Part shown: piece by piece, positions 48,209-56,723 of the stretch
Numbering within the stretch: position 1 is the stretch's first letter
How the letters are laid out: each line of letters starts with the position of its first letter
The notes under the pieces: generated by a model
Databases searched by the model: none
Told to the model about the DNA's origin: nothing
What the model saw: the letters and a program-made list of their open reading frames with translations, nothing else
Program-made: the position numbers and the translations under genes
Source of the DNA: Aquamicrobium sp. LC103
GTDB taxonomy: Bacteria; Pseudomonadota; Alphaproteobacteria; Rhizobiales; Rhizobiaceae
Reading direction: 5' to 3'
DNA length: 64,000 bases
Assembly: GCF_001014615.2 (NCBI RefSeq)
Contig: NZ_LBCQ02000007.1
Span: 248,001 to 312,000 of the forward strand

Positions 48209-49030
48209 ATGAGCAATCAAAGCGCGATCAGGGCAAGCAGCGTGCAGCCGATCGACCCGATCTGGAGCGCGATCCGCGAGGAGGCGAGCGAGGCGGTCGC
48301 ACACGATCCCCTGCTGGCGGCGTTTCTCTATTCGACGATCCTCAACCACGACAGTCTCGAGGATTCGGTGATCCACCGGCTTTCCGAGCGGCTCGACCAT
48401 CCCGATATGGGCGCCGACCTGATCCGGCAGACCTATCAGGCGATGCGGCGAGACGTACCGGAATGGAGCACGATCGTGCGCGTCGACATCCAGGCCTATT
48501 ACGACCGCGATCCGGCCTGCGACCGCTTCATGATGCCGGTCCTCTATTTCAAGGGTTTTCACGCAATCCAGACCCATCGCCTGGCGCACTGGCTGTGGGG
48601 ACAGGGTCGCCGCGACTTCGCGCTCTATCTGCAGAGCCGGTCCTCAGCCGTGTTCCAGACCGACATCCATCCGGCCTCGAAGATGGGCAAGGGCATCTTC
48701 ATCGATCATGCGACGGGGCTCGTGGTAGGCGAGACCGCGATCGTCGAAGACGACGTTTCCATGCTGCACGGGGTAACGCTCGGCGGTACCGGCAAGGCGG
48801 GCGGCGACCGGCATCCGAAGATCCGCCACGGCGTGCTGATCGGCGCGGGCGCCAAGATCCTCGGCAATATCGAGGTCGGCCATTGCTCGAAGGTTGCGGC
48901 CGGCTCGGTTCTGCTGACCTCGATCCCGGCCAACAAGACCGTTGCCGGCGTGCCGGCCCGCATCGTCGGCGAGGCGGGTTGCGACGAGCCTTCGCGTGCC
49001 ATGGACCAGTTGCTCGCAGGCGAGAATTGA
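48209..49030 (+). CDS. cysE: Serine O-acetyltransferase
   Basis: A 273-residue SAT that acetylates serine with acetyl-CoA, the first step of cysteine synthesis. The helical N-terminal SATase domain (DPIWSAIREEASEAVAHDPLLAAFLYSTIL) precedes a left-handed beta-helix of hexapeptide repeats, with the active site DIHPASKMGKGIFIDHATG and GVTLGGTGKAGGDRHPKI. The C-terminal tail, which in many SATs mediates cysteine inhibition and binding to CysK, ends ...AMDQLLAGEN and lacks a terminal Ile, so binding of CysK by the usual Ile tail looks absent. Confidence 0.95.
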   Translation: MSNQSAIRASSVQPIDPIWSAIREEASEAVAHDPLLAAFLYSTILNHDSLEDSVIHRLSERLDHPDMGADLIRQTYQAMRRDVPEWSTIVRVDIQAYYDRDPACDRFMMPVLYFKGFHAIQTHRLAHWLWGQGRRDFALYLQSRSSAVFQTDIHPASKMGKGIFIDHATGLVVGETAIVEDDVSMLHGVTLGGTGKAGGDRHPKIRHGVLIGAGAKILGNIEVGHCSKVAAGSVLLTSIPANKTVAGVPARIVGEAGCDEPSRAMDQLLAGEN

Positions 49031-49053
49031 GGCTTCTCTCCCGATAGCCGTTG

Positions 49054-49073
49054 AAAGCCCGTCCGCGGGCTTT
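49054..49073 (+). terminator. Likely terminator of cysE
   Basis: An 8-bp stem AAAGCCCG/CGGGCTTT has a TCCG loop. The T tract is only three residues, so termination may be partial. It lies 24 nt after the cysE stop. Confidence 0.55.
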
Positions 49074-49132
49074 ACATGCGTGTCGGTAGCGTGCCAGAAG
49101 CGCCTTCCCACGTAGCCGACCGGAGAGAAGTG

Positions 49133-49342
49133 TTGAAACCGGAAGAAATCAGAAAGCTCGACGCGTATTTCAAGCGCACCTTCCAGAACCCGCAACTGCA
49201 GGTGAAGGCGCGGCCGCGCAAGGACGATTCGTGCGAGCTCTATCTCGGCGACGAGTTCCTCGGCATCATCTTCAAGGATGATGACGACGGCGATCTTTCC
49301 TACAATTTCTCGATGGCGATCCTCGACATCGACCTGAGCTGA
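49133..49342 (+). CDS. DUF3126 family protein
   Basis: A 69-residue protein of the alphaproteobacterial DUF3126 family: KPEEIRKLDAYFKRTFQNPQLQVKARPRKDDSCELYLGDEFLGIIFKDDDDGDLSYNF core, compact and acidic at the end. Function is unknown. The start is set at TTG 49133 (read as Met), 7 nt after GGAG, which matches the KPEEI beginning seen in the family. A GTG one codon earlier and an ATG at 49076 are less well placed. Confidence 0.8.
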   Translation: MKPEEIRKLDAYFKRTFQNPQLQVKARPRKDDSCELYLGDEFLGIIFKDDDDGDLSYNFSMAILDIDLS

Positions 49343-49356
49343 GCTCTCGCAGCCGC

Positions 49357-50073
49357 TCACTCGGCCGTTCGCAGGAACTTCCTTGCGGCGGCCATGATCG
49401 CCGGATCGACCTCGCGCCACTGCGCGGCAAGTTCCGCCGGCATCCGATAGACGAGATTGAGACCCTTGCCGATGTGGACGTCGCGTTCGCAGGGCGCAAG
49501 CGATTCCTTCGCCGCCGCACCCGACAGGCAGCGGGCGACGAACGGAACCCGGCCGCCGCGGTCGCCGACCACCAGCACCTCGTCCTTGTAGCCCGACTGC
49601 TCGATGAAATCATGGACCGTCAGCCCGTTGGGGCCGGGTCGTCCGGGCTTTTCCACCAGCGAGCTGTAGATCGGACCGTAGCGCCCGCCCATGTCGCGCG
49701 ACATCAGCCGTGGCTCGAACGACATGAAGATGATGTTTTTGGAGCCGCCGGCATGGTTGAAGTCGTCCCGGGCGTCGGTGGTGTAGCCGTCCATGTCCGG
49801 CCAGCGCAGGTATAGATCGACGCGGGACGCGACGCCGTCGCGCCGCGAGGCTTCGAAACGGATCATGTTGGCGGGTATGGCCAGCACGTCATTGCCGATG
49901 ACCACCTCGTGGATCGTCCGGTCTTCGGTGTGTCCGGCGAGCACGATCGACCGGCCGATCCATTTTCCGGCGACGCTGATGGCGGCGGACAGCAATGCCA
50001 GGGCAAGGAAGATGTAGAAGACCCGCACGACGAAGTTGGGCCGCACCGCCTGCACGTTGAAATCCGTCGTCAT
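49357..50073 (-). CDS. Membrane-anchored protein of unknown function
   Basis: A 238-residue protein with one N-terminal transmembrane helix (about residues 14-36, VVRVFYIFLALALLSAAISVAG) and a large soluble, probably periplasmic, domain. That domain contains DRTIHEVVIGNDVLAIPANMIRFE, YLRWPDMDGYT and a pair of cysteines (RCLSGAAA, PCERDVH). I do not recognise a named family. It converges on the DUF3126 gene with a 14-nt gap. Confidence 0.7.
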   Translation of the reverse strand: MTTDFNVQAVRPNFVVRVFYIFLALALLSAAISVAGKWIGRSIVLAGHTEDRTIHEVVIGNDVLAIPANMIRFEASRRDGVASRVDLYLRWPDMDGYTTDARDDFNHAGGSKNIIFMSFEPRLMSRDMGGRYGPIYSSLVEKPGRPGPNGLTVHDFIEQSGYKDEVLVVGDRGGRVPFVARCLSGAAAKESLAPCERDVHIGKGLNLVYRMPAELAAQWREVDPAIMAAARKFLRTAE

Positions 50074-50166
50074 TTCCCGTCCCGCGCGGACGCTCGAATT
50101 GTCCGCATTCCTGCCAGCCTGATCGGGACGATCATTGGATGGTCATGGTAAATGGATTGTTAATTC

Positions 50167-50239
50167 CCGGCATGCGCGTGACAAGAAGCATGCCGGAATG
50201 CATAAATTCCGTATCGCCGCGCGGCTTGCCTGCCGCGCG
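50167..50239 (+). promoter_or_regulatory. Two hairpins in the leader of the gamma carbonic anhydrase gene
   Basis: The first is CCGGCATGC (50167-50175) with GCATGCCGG (50188-50196). The second is CGCGCGGC (50218-50225) with GCCGCGCG (50232-50239), which ends 23 nt before the ATG. Neither is followed by a T run, so they look like leader structures or an operator, not a terminator. Confidence 0.45.
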
Positions 50240-50262
50240 AAATCGATCTTACTGGAGGAAGA

Positions 50263-50790
50263 ATGCCGCTCTACGAACTCGACGGCGCCGCGCCGGAACT
50301 GGACGACGAGACCACCAACTGGATCGCACCTGATGCGACGATCATCGGCAAGGTGAGGCTGGGCGTTGACGTCGGCGTGTGGTTCGGCGCCGTACTGCGC
50401 GGCGACAACGAGCCGATCGTGGTCGGAGAGGGATCGAACATCCAGGAACACACCGTCATGCACACCGATCCCGGTTTTCCGCTGACGGTCGGGCGCAATT
50501 GCACGATCGGGCACCGTGCCATCCTGCATGGCTGCACGATCGGCGACAACAGCCTCGTCGGCATGGGCGCCACCATTCTCAACGGCGCACGCATCGGCAG
50601 GAATTCCCTGGTGGGGGCGGGAGCCTTGGTGACCGAGGGCAAGGAGTTTCCCGACAATTCGCTGATCGTCGGGGTCCCGGCGAAGGCGGTGCGGACGCTG
50701 GACGAGGAAGCGGTAAAACGGCTCGATCGATCGGCCCGGCTCTATGTCGCCAACGGCAAGCGTTTCCGCAACGGCCTGAAGAAGATCTGA
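50263..50790 (+). CDS. Gamma carbonic anhydrase family protein
   Basis: A 175-residue left-handed beta-helix protein of the gamma carbonic anhydrase (YrdA/CaiE-like) family. The zinc-binding histidines are in IQEHTVMHTD and TIGHRAILHG, and hexapeptide repeats run through the middle (CTIGDNSLVGMGATILNGA, IGRNSLVGAGALVTEG). It is a trimer in known members; CO2 hydration activity varies across the family. GGAGGAAG precedes the ATG. Two hairpins occupy its leader. Confidence 0.88.
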   Translation: MPLYELDGAAPELDDETTNWIAPDATIIGKVRLGVDVGVWFGAVLRGDNEPIVVGEGSNIQEHTVMHTDPGFPLTVGRNCTIGHRAILHGCTIGDNSLVGMGATILNGARIGRNSLVGAGALVTEGKEFPDNSLIVGVPAKAVRTLDEEAVKRLDRSARLYVANGKRFRNGLKKI

Positions 50791-50797
50791 TCGAAGC

Positions 50798-51313
50798 TCA
50801 CAATCGTTCGCCGGGCAACCGGCTGGCTTGCTTGATCCAGTCGACGAACCGCGCCTCGTCGAACTCTCCCTCGTGGATGTCGAGATAGCGAACCGCCGGG
50901 TGCTTGGATGGGCCGGGCGGGAGAGGGGCGAGGGACGCACCGCGCAGAAAGATCACCTTCACGTATTTCGTGAAGCAGTGGAGGCTGAGGAACCAGCCCT
51001 GGCTTTCGTCCTCGACCCCGTAAAAGGGAGAGTTCCATTTCACCGCCTTGCGCACGCCGGGGACGGTGCGCACGATGAGCGCGTCGAGGCGGCGCCCGAT
51101 GTCGCTTTTCCAGCCCGGCATGGCGGCGATGTAGGCCTGCACGGGGCCGTCGCCATAGCCCTTCGCGATCTGCGGGTTGCCGCCCGAGAGGAGGACGACC
51201 TCGCCGGATTGCGGCTTCGGCGCCGTCTTGGAGCGCGCGGCCGTTCGCCCTGCGCTTGCCTTGGTGACAGGGCCCTTTACGCCCTTCGACGGTTTATCGG
51301 GTGTCTTGGCCAT
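50798..51313 (-). CDS. DUF1801 domain-containing protein
   Basis: A 171-residue protein with a lysine/alanine-rich N-terminal tail (about residues 1-35) and a DUF1801 (YdhG-like) domain: VQAYIAAMPGWKSDIGRRLDALIVRTVPGVRKAVKWNSPFYGV, LHCFTKYVKVIFLRGASL, then VRYLDIHEGEFDEARFVDWIKQAS. The fold is small and its function unknown. The start at 51313 is the only good ATG. Confidence 0.83.
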   Translation of the reverse strand: MAKTPDKPSKGVKGPVTKASAGRTAARSKTAPKPQSGEVVLLSGGNPQIAKGYGDGPVQAYIAAMPGWKSDIGRRLDALIVRTVPGVRKAVKWNSPFYGVEDESQGWFLSLHCFTKYVKVIFLRGASLAPLPPGPSKHPAVRYLDIHEGEFDEARFVDWIKQASRLPGERL

Positions 51314-51324
51314 CGCGTTCTCTC

Positions 51325-51549
51325 CTATCCGATGGTGCCTCGCCCGCCGCGCCATCTCGCGGCATAGGGCAGCACGAACATGTAGAGACCGGTGAGCAGA
51401 AGAAAGGCGAGGGGGAGCAACGGCAGGAGATAAATCCACTCCGCAGGCTCCCGGCCCAATCCCAGGGCGCCGAAGATGGCGGCAACGATCACCGTGAAGA
51501 CGATGGACAGCCAGCGGTGGATCTGCCGAACCCAAAAGTTCCAGTTCAA
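51325..51549 (-). CDS. Small two-helix membrane protein
   Basis: A 74-residue protein with two predicted transmembrane helices (WLSIVFTVIVAAIFGALGL and WIYLLPLLPLAFLLLTGLYMF) and a basic C-terminus. It appears conserved in style in rhizobia but I cannot name the family. The start is a TTG at 51549 (read as Met), 5 nt after AAGGAGG. It sits 11 nt before the DUF1801 gene on the same strand and is probably co-transcribed with it. Confidence 0.75.
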   Translation of the reverse strand: MNWNFWVRQIHRWLSIVFTVIVAAIFGALGLGREPAEWIYLLPLLPLAFLLLTGLYMFVLPYAARWRGGRGTIG

Positions 51550-51586
51550 TGCGACCTCCTTGAGAAGATGGGCCCAGGTGCCTGTC

Positions 51587-51982
51587 CTAGCGACGGGCAA
51601 GCTGGTTGATTTGAACGAGGTTGCCGCAGGTGTCGTTCAGCTGGGCAATGGTCACGCCGCGCATCACCTCCGTCGGCGGCATCGTGAACTCCGCGCCGCG
51701 CGCCTTGATGCGTTCATACTCGGCCTCGACATCGTCGGCATGGAACATGGCGGCCGGCTGGCCTTGTTCAAAGATGGCCTGCTGGTAGGTCTTGGCCGCC
51801 GGATTGTCGTTGAGCGCGAGTTGCAGTTCGGTTCCGTCCGCCTCCTCGGGTGAGGCCACGGTGAGCCAGCGATACGGTCCGTTGCTGACATCGGTCTTCT
51901 TGGTGAAGCCAAGCACCTCGGTATAGAAGCGCAAGGCCCTTTCCTGGTCGTCCACATACACGCTGGTCAATTTGATCTTCAT
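51587..51982 (-). CDS. VOC family protein
   Basis: A 131-residue single-module vicinal-oxygen-chelate protein (KLTSVYVDDQERALRFYTEVLGF, then ELQLALNDNP, AAMFHADDVEAEYERIKARG and the last strand NLVQINQLARR). The metal-binding residues are not all obvious, so it may be a binding or resistance protein instead of a dioxygenase. It is third in an ArsR-AHSA1-VOC run on the minus strand, a common small-regulon arrangement. Confidence 0.82.
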   Translation of the reverse strand: MKIKLTSVYVDDQERALRFYTEVLGFTKKTDVSNGPYRWLTVASPEEADGTELQLALNDNPAAKTYQQAIFEQGQPAAMFHADDVEAEYERIKARGAEFTMPPTEVMRGVTIAQLNDTCGNLVQINQLARR

Positions 51983-52057
51983 CGTTCGTCCTCCGTTGCA
52001 CGCCTTCACGATGGTCGCTTCGCCGGGAGGGCGAGCTCCGCATCGCGCCGACCGGCG

Positions 52058-52468
52058 TCAGTCCATCCGCTCCAGGACCTGCTCCAGGGCGGTAAGGAAT
52101 TGCGGCCACCCGACCTTGGCGCCCCGGTAGTAAGGCTGCTGATCGGGTCGGAAGCCCGACTGCTCCATGCGCAGGCGGGTTCCCGTGCTCGTAGGGGTGA
52201 GCGTCCACCTGACGACACTTTTCAGATCCTTGGTGTCCCATGTGTATGTCAGCGCCTTGTCTTGCTCGACCGTCTGGACCTCGCAGTCCACGGCGCCCCA
52301 GTTCGCGCTCATATTGAAACGGTGGCCCTTGTCCGGCTTGAAGTCGTTCTTCATCAGCCATTCCTCGATCAGGTGCGATTGCGTGAGCGCGCGCCAGATC
52401 TTCTCCGGCGGATAGGGTATGTCGCGTTCGACGATGACGGAAAGCGTTTCGGTGGACGTTTCGTTCAT
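52058..52468 (-). CDS. SRPBCC/AHSA1 domain protein
   Basis: A 136-residue START-like (AHSA1/CalC) protein: VIVERDIPYPPEKIWRALTQSHLIEEWLM, YTWDTKDLKSVVRWTLTPTSTGTRLRMEQSGF and a final amphipathic helix (FLTALEQVLERMD). Such proteins bind small hydrophobic ligands or, in eukaryotes, Hsp90. It overlaps the ArsR regulator's stop by 4 nt, which fits the frequent ArsR-AHSA1 pair, where the regulator probably controls the ligand-binding protein. Confidence 0.87.
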   Translation of the reverse strand: MNETSTETLSVIVERDIPYPPEKIWRALTQSHLIEEWLMKNDFKPDKGHRFNMSANWGAVDCEVQTVEQDKALTYTWDTKDLKSVVRWTLTPTSTGTRLRMEQSGFRPDQQPYYRGAKVGWPQFLTALEQVLERMD

Positions 52469-52788
52469 TGGTCCATCCTCTTCAGCAGGTCTTCGAGGTT
52501 GTCGAACCGGCTCTCCCAAAAACCCGCCATCTGGTTTGTCCAATCGATCAGCGGGGTCAGCGCGCCGAGCTGCGCGCTATAATGCGTCCGGCGTCCTTCG
52601 TGACGATCACGCACCAGTCCCGCCTGCTTCAGGAGCGCGAGGTGCTTTGAAACGGCCGGCTGCGAAACCCCGGCGCGGACCGTCAGCGCTCCGACCGTCT
52701 GCTCTCCCTCGCTGCACAGCCGTTCGAATATCGCCCGGCGGGTCGGGTCGGCGAGCGTCCTGAAGAGCACATCGTGGGCGTTCGGCAT
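52465..52788 (-). CDS. ArsR family transcriptional regulator
   Basis: A 107-residue winged helix-turn-helix protein: VLFRTLADPTRRAIFERLCSEGEQTV, recognition helix in VSQPAVSKHLALLKQAGLVRDRHEGRRTHYS. It has no cysteine-based metal site of the classic ArsR type, so the signal is unknown. The frame is open to 52830, but the ATG at 52788 (MPNAHDVLFR) starts at the family's usual place and leaves a near-palindrome (52807-52828) as an upstream operator. Confidence 0.88.
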   Translation of the reverse strand: MPNAHDVLFRTLADPTRRAIFERLCSEGEQTVGALTVRAGVSQPAVSKHLALLKQAGLVRDRHEGRRTHYSAQLGALTPLIDWTNQMAGFWESRFDNLEDLLKRMDQ

Positions 52789-52806
52789 TTCGATCAATAA
52801 CTCGGT

Positions 52807-52828
52807 GGCTATTGATTGACTTATAACC
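52807..52828. promoter_or_regulatory. Possible autoregulatory operator of the ArsR gene
   Basis: GGCTAT (52807-52812) and ATAACC (52823-52828) form an inverted repeat with one mismatch and a 10-nt spacer in an AT-rich stretch just upstream of the ArsR start. ArsR regulators usually bind such sites at their own promoters. Confidence 0.35.
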
Positions 52829-52935
52829 ATCGAGATATGGGTAGGTCAAGGATCGCCGCAGGCGCCCATAAAAGCGCGGCCAGACAAATCTTGCCGAAGG
52901 CGGGAAAATCCGGAGCGACGGTTCCTTGCTTCTAG

Positions 52936-52975
52936 AAAAAAAGCGGAGCCGGCTCTTGGGGAAAGAGCCGGCTCC
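52936..52975 (-). terminator. Rho-independent terminator of the BTLCP gene
   Basis: A perfect 13-bp stem (GGAGCCGGCTCTT, 52945-52957, with 52963-52975) has a 5-nt loop. On the minus strand a run of seven T residues follows after GC. It lies 65 nt after the stop of the BTLCP gene. Confidence 0.9.
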
Positions 52976-53040
52976 TGACCCGGTCGTTGGGGACGGGGAG
53001 GGTGGGGACTCGACCGGGTGTCCCTGGCCAGAAGCCTGGC

Positions 53041-53649
53041 CTAGTTGCTTTTGACGCTGCCGACGAGGATGTCGCGGCTGTCGTCGATCGAAACCCAGAT
53101 GCCTGCGTGCTTCGTCGACTGGCGCTTCAGATATTCGTAATCGGTATCCGTCCAGGCGAGGACGCGCCCCTCGATATTGTCGAGGATGAAATCGCCATGG
53201 CTGGTGCTGACGGTGAGCACCGCATGGCCGTCGCCGTTCGGCTGGCGAACGACGGTGATCAGCAGGTTCGATGCCGGAACGCCGGCCGCGATCAGGCGTT
53301 TGCGCTTTTCAAGCACGTAGTCCTCGCAATCGCCTTCGCCATTGACCGGATAGGACCAATATTCCTCCACGCCCCACATCTCCATGTCGGTGCGAGGGGT
53401 GACCATCGTGTTGACGAGATTGTTCACCTCGATGATCCGGGCCCAGACCTGCCGGGTAAGCTCGATCGGCTTCTGCTTGGGCGTGGCGACGCACTCCCGC
53501 GGCATGCGCTGGCAGAATTCATAATGACCGATCGGCTGGGTCGTGATCCCGCCCGTCTGCATGAAGGGCTGCGCCGCCGCCGTTATTGCTCCCGTCGCGA
53601 GCATGCCGGCGAGAAGTGCCAGGCGCAGAATATGTTTTGCAATCCCCAT
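53041..53649 (-). CDS. Bacterial transglutaminase-like cysteine proteinase (BTLCP)
   Basis: A 202-residue exported protein: signal peptide residues 1-26 (ending TAAAQ), then the BTLCP domain with the Cys-His-Asp triad in GEGDCEDYVLEK, GHAVLTV and FILDNIEG. These proteins are found in alpha- and gammaproteobacteria, often near surface adhesin systems as LapG-like proteases, but the single-gene copies in rhizobia have no known substrate. No adhesin or LapD-like gene is in this window. A strong terminator follows. Confidence 0.88.
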   Translation of the reverse strand: MGIAKHILRLALLAGMLATGAITAAAQPFMQTGGITTQPIGHYEFCQRMPRECVATPKQKPIELTRQVWARIIEVNNLVNTMVTPRTDMEMWGVEEYWSYPVNGEGDCEDYVLEKRKRLIAAGVPASNLLITVVRQPNGDGHAVLTVSTSHGDFILDNIEGRVLAWTDTDYEYLKRQSTKHAGIWVSIDDSRDILVGSVKSN

Positions 53650-54026
53650 TGCGATTTTGTCTCCCCGTTTGAGAGCACAATCGCAGACCCGGATTTATTT
53701 GACGCAAAGGCCGGAGGTAGAAACTAAGTCAAATTTGAAAGGACTTGAGAAGAATTGTGAATAAAAGAAGAATAAAGATTTCAGCGATTTTTTACCTAGA
53801 ATTTTATCGATCCCTTACAACTTGCCGCCTTCGATCCCATCTGATGGGAAGGCCGGCAACGGCCTTGCGCGCGGAAACCCGCTATCGGCTTGCGTGTCGT
53901 TGGAAGCAAAAAGAAGGTCGGCCTGTCCTATTGCCAGCGCCGCGAAAGCCGCCAAACATCGCGCTTCGAACGATCAAAGCGCCAAAGGTCGCTTGCTCGT
54001 CCATATCGGTCCTGCGGAGTTAGTGC
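53650..54026. other. Gene-free region upstream of sdaA with an AT-rich block
   Basis: Between the divergent BTLCP and sdaA genes there is no supported gene. Positions about 53700-53830 are strikingly AT-rich and purine-rich (runs of AAAGAAGAATAAAG type) compared with the flanks. The right part, 53830-54020, is GC-rich. No clear promoter pair could be picked, though both divergent promoters must lie here. Confidence 0.5.
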
Positions 54027-55427
54027 ATGTTCCTTTCCGTATTCGATCTCTTCAAGATCGGCATCGGTCCTTCCTCGTCCCACACGATGGGGCCGATGAC
54101 GGCCGCGGCCCGCTTTCTCGACGAGATCGCGGGGGACGACTGGCCGCGGCCGCAGGGTGTGGCTGTGGATCGGCTCGCCGTCAGCCTGCACGGCTCGCTG
54201 GCCTTCACCGGGGTAGGGCACGGCACGGACAGGGCGGTCGTCCTCGGGCTATGCGGGCTGACGCCGGTGACGGTCGATCCCGACCGGACCGACGCGCTCA
54301 TGACGCAGGTTGGCAAAGAGAAATCGGTGACGCCGCCGGGACATCCGACCTACCGTTTCGATCCGCGGGCCGATCTCGTGCTCGACAAGAAGACGCCGCT
54401 TCCCGGGCATGCCAACGGCATGGCCTTTTCCGCCTTCGACGCGCAAGGCAGGCTGCTCCTGCGCCGGGTCTATTATTCGATCGGTGGCGGTTTCGTGGTT
54501 TCGGAGGAAGAGCTGCAACGATTGAAGTCGCAGGCAGCCGCGTCATCGAGCAAGTCGGTGCCCTATCCGTTTCGCAATGCCAGGGAAATGCTCGCCATGG
54601 CCGCCGACGGCGGTTTGTCGATAGCTGAAATGAAACGCGCCAACGAGGAAGCGCATATGGCGCGCGAGGATCTCGACGACGGGCTCGACCGTATCTGGGA
54701 GGTCATGCGCGCCTGCATCGAGCGCGGACTTTCCCAGGAAGGGATCATGCCCGGCGGGCTGAAGGTGCGCCGCCGCGCCCGCCAGTTGCACGACAAGCTG
54801 CAGGAGGAGTGGCAGCGCAATCGTCCGAACCCGCTGCTGGCGAATGATTGGCTTTCCATCTACGCGATGGCCGTCAATGAGGAGAACGCGGCGGGCGGCC
54901 GCGTCGTGACCGCGCCCACCAACGGCGCGGCCGGCGTCGTGCCCGCGGTGATGCGCTACTGGCTGCATTTTCACGCCGACGCCGACCAGGCGAGCATTCG
55001 CGATTTCCTCCTGACGGCGGCGGCCGTCGGCGGCATCATCAAGCACAATGCGTCGATTTCGGGCGCCGAGGTCGGCTGCCAGGGCGAGGTGGGCTCCGCC
55101 TCCGCCATGGCTGCCGCGGGCCTGGCCGCGGTGATGGGCGGCACGCCGCCGCAGGTGGAGAACGCCGCGGAAATCGCGCTCGAGCATCATCTCGGCATGA
55201 CATGCGACCCGATCGCCGGGCTGGTGCAGGTTCCCTGCATAGAACGCAACGCGCTCGGCGCGGTGAAGGCGGTGACGGCGGCCTCGCTGGCGATCAAGGG
55301 CGACGGCACGCATTTCGTGCCGCTCGACGCCGCGATCGAGACGATGAGACAGACCGGCCTCGACATGAACGAGCGCTACAAAGAAACGAGCCTCGGCGGC
55401 CTCGCCGTCAATGTGGTGGAATGCTGA
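54027..55427 (+). CDS. sdaA: L-serine ammonia-lyase (iron-sulfur type)
   Basis: A 466-residue single-chain L-serine dehydratase that turns serine into pyruvate and ammonia with a [4Fe-4S] cluster. The beta-type N-terminal part has [20 protein letters not shown]; the alpha-type part has [18 protein letters not shown] and the cluster cysteines in [37 protein letters not shown] lies 8 nt before the ATG. It removes serine while cysE in the same window uses serine for cysteine. Confidence 0.95.
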   Translation: MFLSVFDLFKIGIGPSSSHTMGPMTAAARFLDEIAGDDWPRPQGVAVDRLAVSLHGSLAFTGVGHGTDRAVVLGLCGLTPVTVDPDRTDALMTQVGKEKSVTPPGHPTYRFDPRADLVLDKKTPLPGHANGMAFSAFDAQGRLLLRRVYYSIGGGFVVSEEELQRLKSQAAASSSKSVPYPFRNAREMLAMAADGGLSIAEMKRANEEAHMAREDLDDGLDRIWEVMRACIERGLSQEGIMPGGLKVRRRARQLHDKLQEEWQRNRPNPLLANDWLSIYAMAVNEENAAGGRVVTAPTNGAAGVVPAVMRYWLHFHADADQASIRDFLLTAAAVGGIIKHNASISGAEVGCQGEVGSASAMAAAGLAAVMGGTPPQVENAAEIALEHHLGMTCDPIAGLVQVPCIERNALGAVKAVTAASLAIKGDGTHFVPLDAAIETMRQTGLDMNERYKETSLGGLAVNVVEC

Positions 55428-55500
55428 GCGTCGGCTTCCACCTGTGGAGCGATGGTCGCGCGGGCTTCATTGCCGGGCCGACAGGCTCTAGACTGGAACC

Positions 55501-55935
55501 ATGTCACTCAATCTCATAAAGCTCTGTGTCGGTTGCGACAGCGTCGAGGACCTCGAGGAGTGGATACGGTTCCGCCTCGAGGAGAAGCGGCGGGCGGGCC
55601 AGCCGGTGGAGCAGTTCCACACCACCCGCATGGTGCCCAAGCGCGTCGACGAGCTGCTCGACGGCGGTTCGCTATACTGGATCATCAAGGGCGGCGTTCA
55701 ATGCCGGCAGAGGTTGGCCGACATTCGCCCTTTCACCGACGGTGAAGGCATCGGGCGGTGCCATCTGGTCTTCGAGCCCGTCGTCATACGCACGCATTGG
55801 CAGCCGCGGCGGCCGTTCCAGGGCTGGCGTTACCTTAAGCCGGAAGACGCTCCGGGCGACCTCGCCAATGGCGCCGGCGGAGAGGAGCTGCCGCAGAAGC
55901 TGCAGCGGGAACTCTCCGAACTCGGCCTTCTCTAG
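55501..55935 (+). CDS. DUF1489 family protein
   Basis: A 144-residue protein of the DUF1489 family, widespread in alphaproteobacteria. Diagnostic parts are LIKLCVGCDSVEDLEEW, HTTRMVPKRVDELLDGGSLYWIIKGGVQCRQRLADI and RPFQGWRYL. Three cysteines (CVGC, VQCR, GRCHL) are suggestive of metal binding but nothing is known. It is probably cytosolic. It stands 73 nt after sdaA in the same direction. Confidence 0.87.
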   Translation: MSLNLIKLCVGCDSVEDLEEWIRFRLEEKRRAGQPVEQFHTTRMVPKRVDELLDGGSLYWIIKGGVQCRQRLADIRPFTDGEGIGRCHLVFEPVVIRTHWQPRRPFQGWRYLKPEDAPGDLANGAGGEELPQKLQRELSELGLL

Positions 55936-55988
55936 CCTAAGCCGACCCGCCTCTTGCAAGCTCCGGCTTCCCGCCACATGTTCTTTCC

Positions 55989-56723
55989 ATGAGCGACGAG
56001 AAGACACCTGCCCGCCGTACAAACCAGGTTCCGCAAGGGCCTCGTTCGGATTCCGCCGCCGTCGACGCCTTCGTCCGGCAGGCGAGGGCGCTCGCCCAAC
56101 CCGGGACCAAGGGCGGCGGCAGGCTGATCCTGGCGCTGGACGCGACGATGAGCCGCCAGCCGACCTGGGATCTTGCCTGCACGCTGCAGGCGGAGATGTT
56201 CGACGCGGTCGGCAGAACCGGCGGCCTCAATGTGCAGCTCGTCTATTTCCGCGGCTTCGGCGAATGCCGTTCCTCGCGCTTCGTCAGTGATACCGATGCG
56301 CTGAAATCGCTGATGACGAGGATAGATTGCCGCGGCGGCCACACGCAGATCGGCAAGGTCCTGTCGCATGCGTTGAAGGAAGCGGAGCGGGAAAAGGTCA
56401 ACGCACTCGTCTATGTCGGCGACGCGATGGAGGAGGATATCGACGACCTTGCGGAAAAGGCTGGAAGACTCGGCCTCCACGGCCTGCCCGTCTTCATCTT
56501 TCAGGAAGGACACGACCCCGTCGCCGAAACCGCCTTCAAGGAGATCTCCCGACTCTCCAAGGGTGCCTGGTTCCGCTTCGACCGCAACGCGGCTTCGGAG
56601 CTGGCGAAGCTGCTTTCGGCCGTGGCCGTGTTCGCTTCCGGAGGGTTGAAGGCGCTAGAGGCACGCGGCCAGCCGGAAGACCGCCTCATGATCGAGCATT
56701 TGACGGGCAACAGGCGCAGATGA
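55989..56723 (+). CDS. VWA-like domain protein
   Basis: A 244-residue protein with a von Willebrand A-like fold: ILALDATMSRQPTWDLACTLQAEMF at the MIDAS strand, then FRGFGECRSSRFVSD, GGHTQIGKVLSHAL and VNALVYVGDAMEEDIDDLAEKAGRLG. The first MIDAS motif is D-A-T-M-S where D-x-S-x-S is usual, so metal binding may be altered. It overlaps the next gene (membrane J-domain protein) by 4 nt, and the two probably work together. Exact role unknown. Confidence 0.82.
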   Translation: MSDEKTPARRTNQVPQGPRSDSAAVDAFVRQARALAQPGTKGGGRLILALDATMSRQPTWDLACTLQAEMFDAVGRTGGLNVQLVYFRGFGECRSSRFVSDTDALKSLMTRIDCRGGHTQIGKVLSHALKEAEREKVNALVYVGDAMEEDIDDLAEKAGRLGLHGLPVFIFQEGHDPVAETAFKEISRLSKGAWFRFDRNAASELAKLLSAVAVFASGGLKALEARGQPEDRLMIEHLTGNRRR

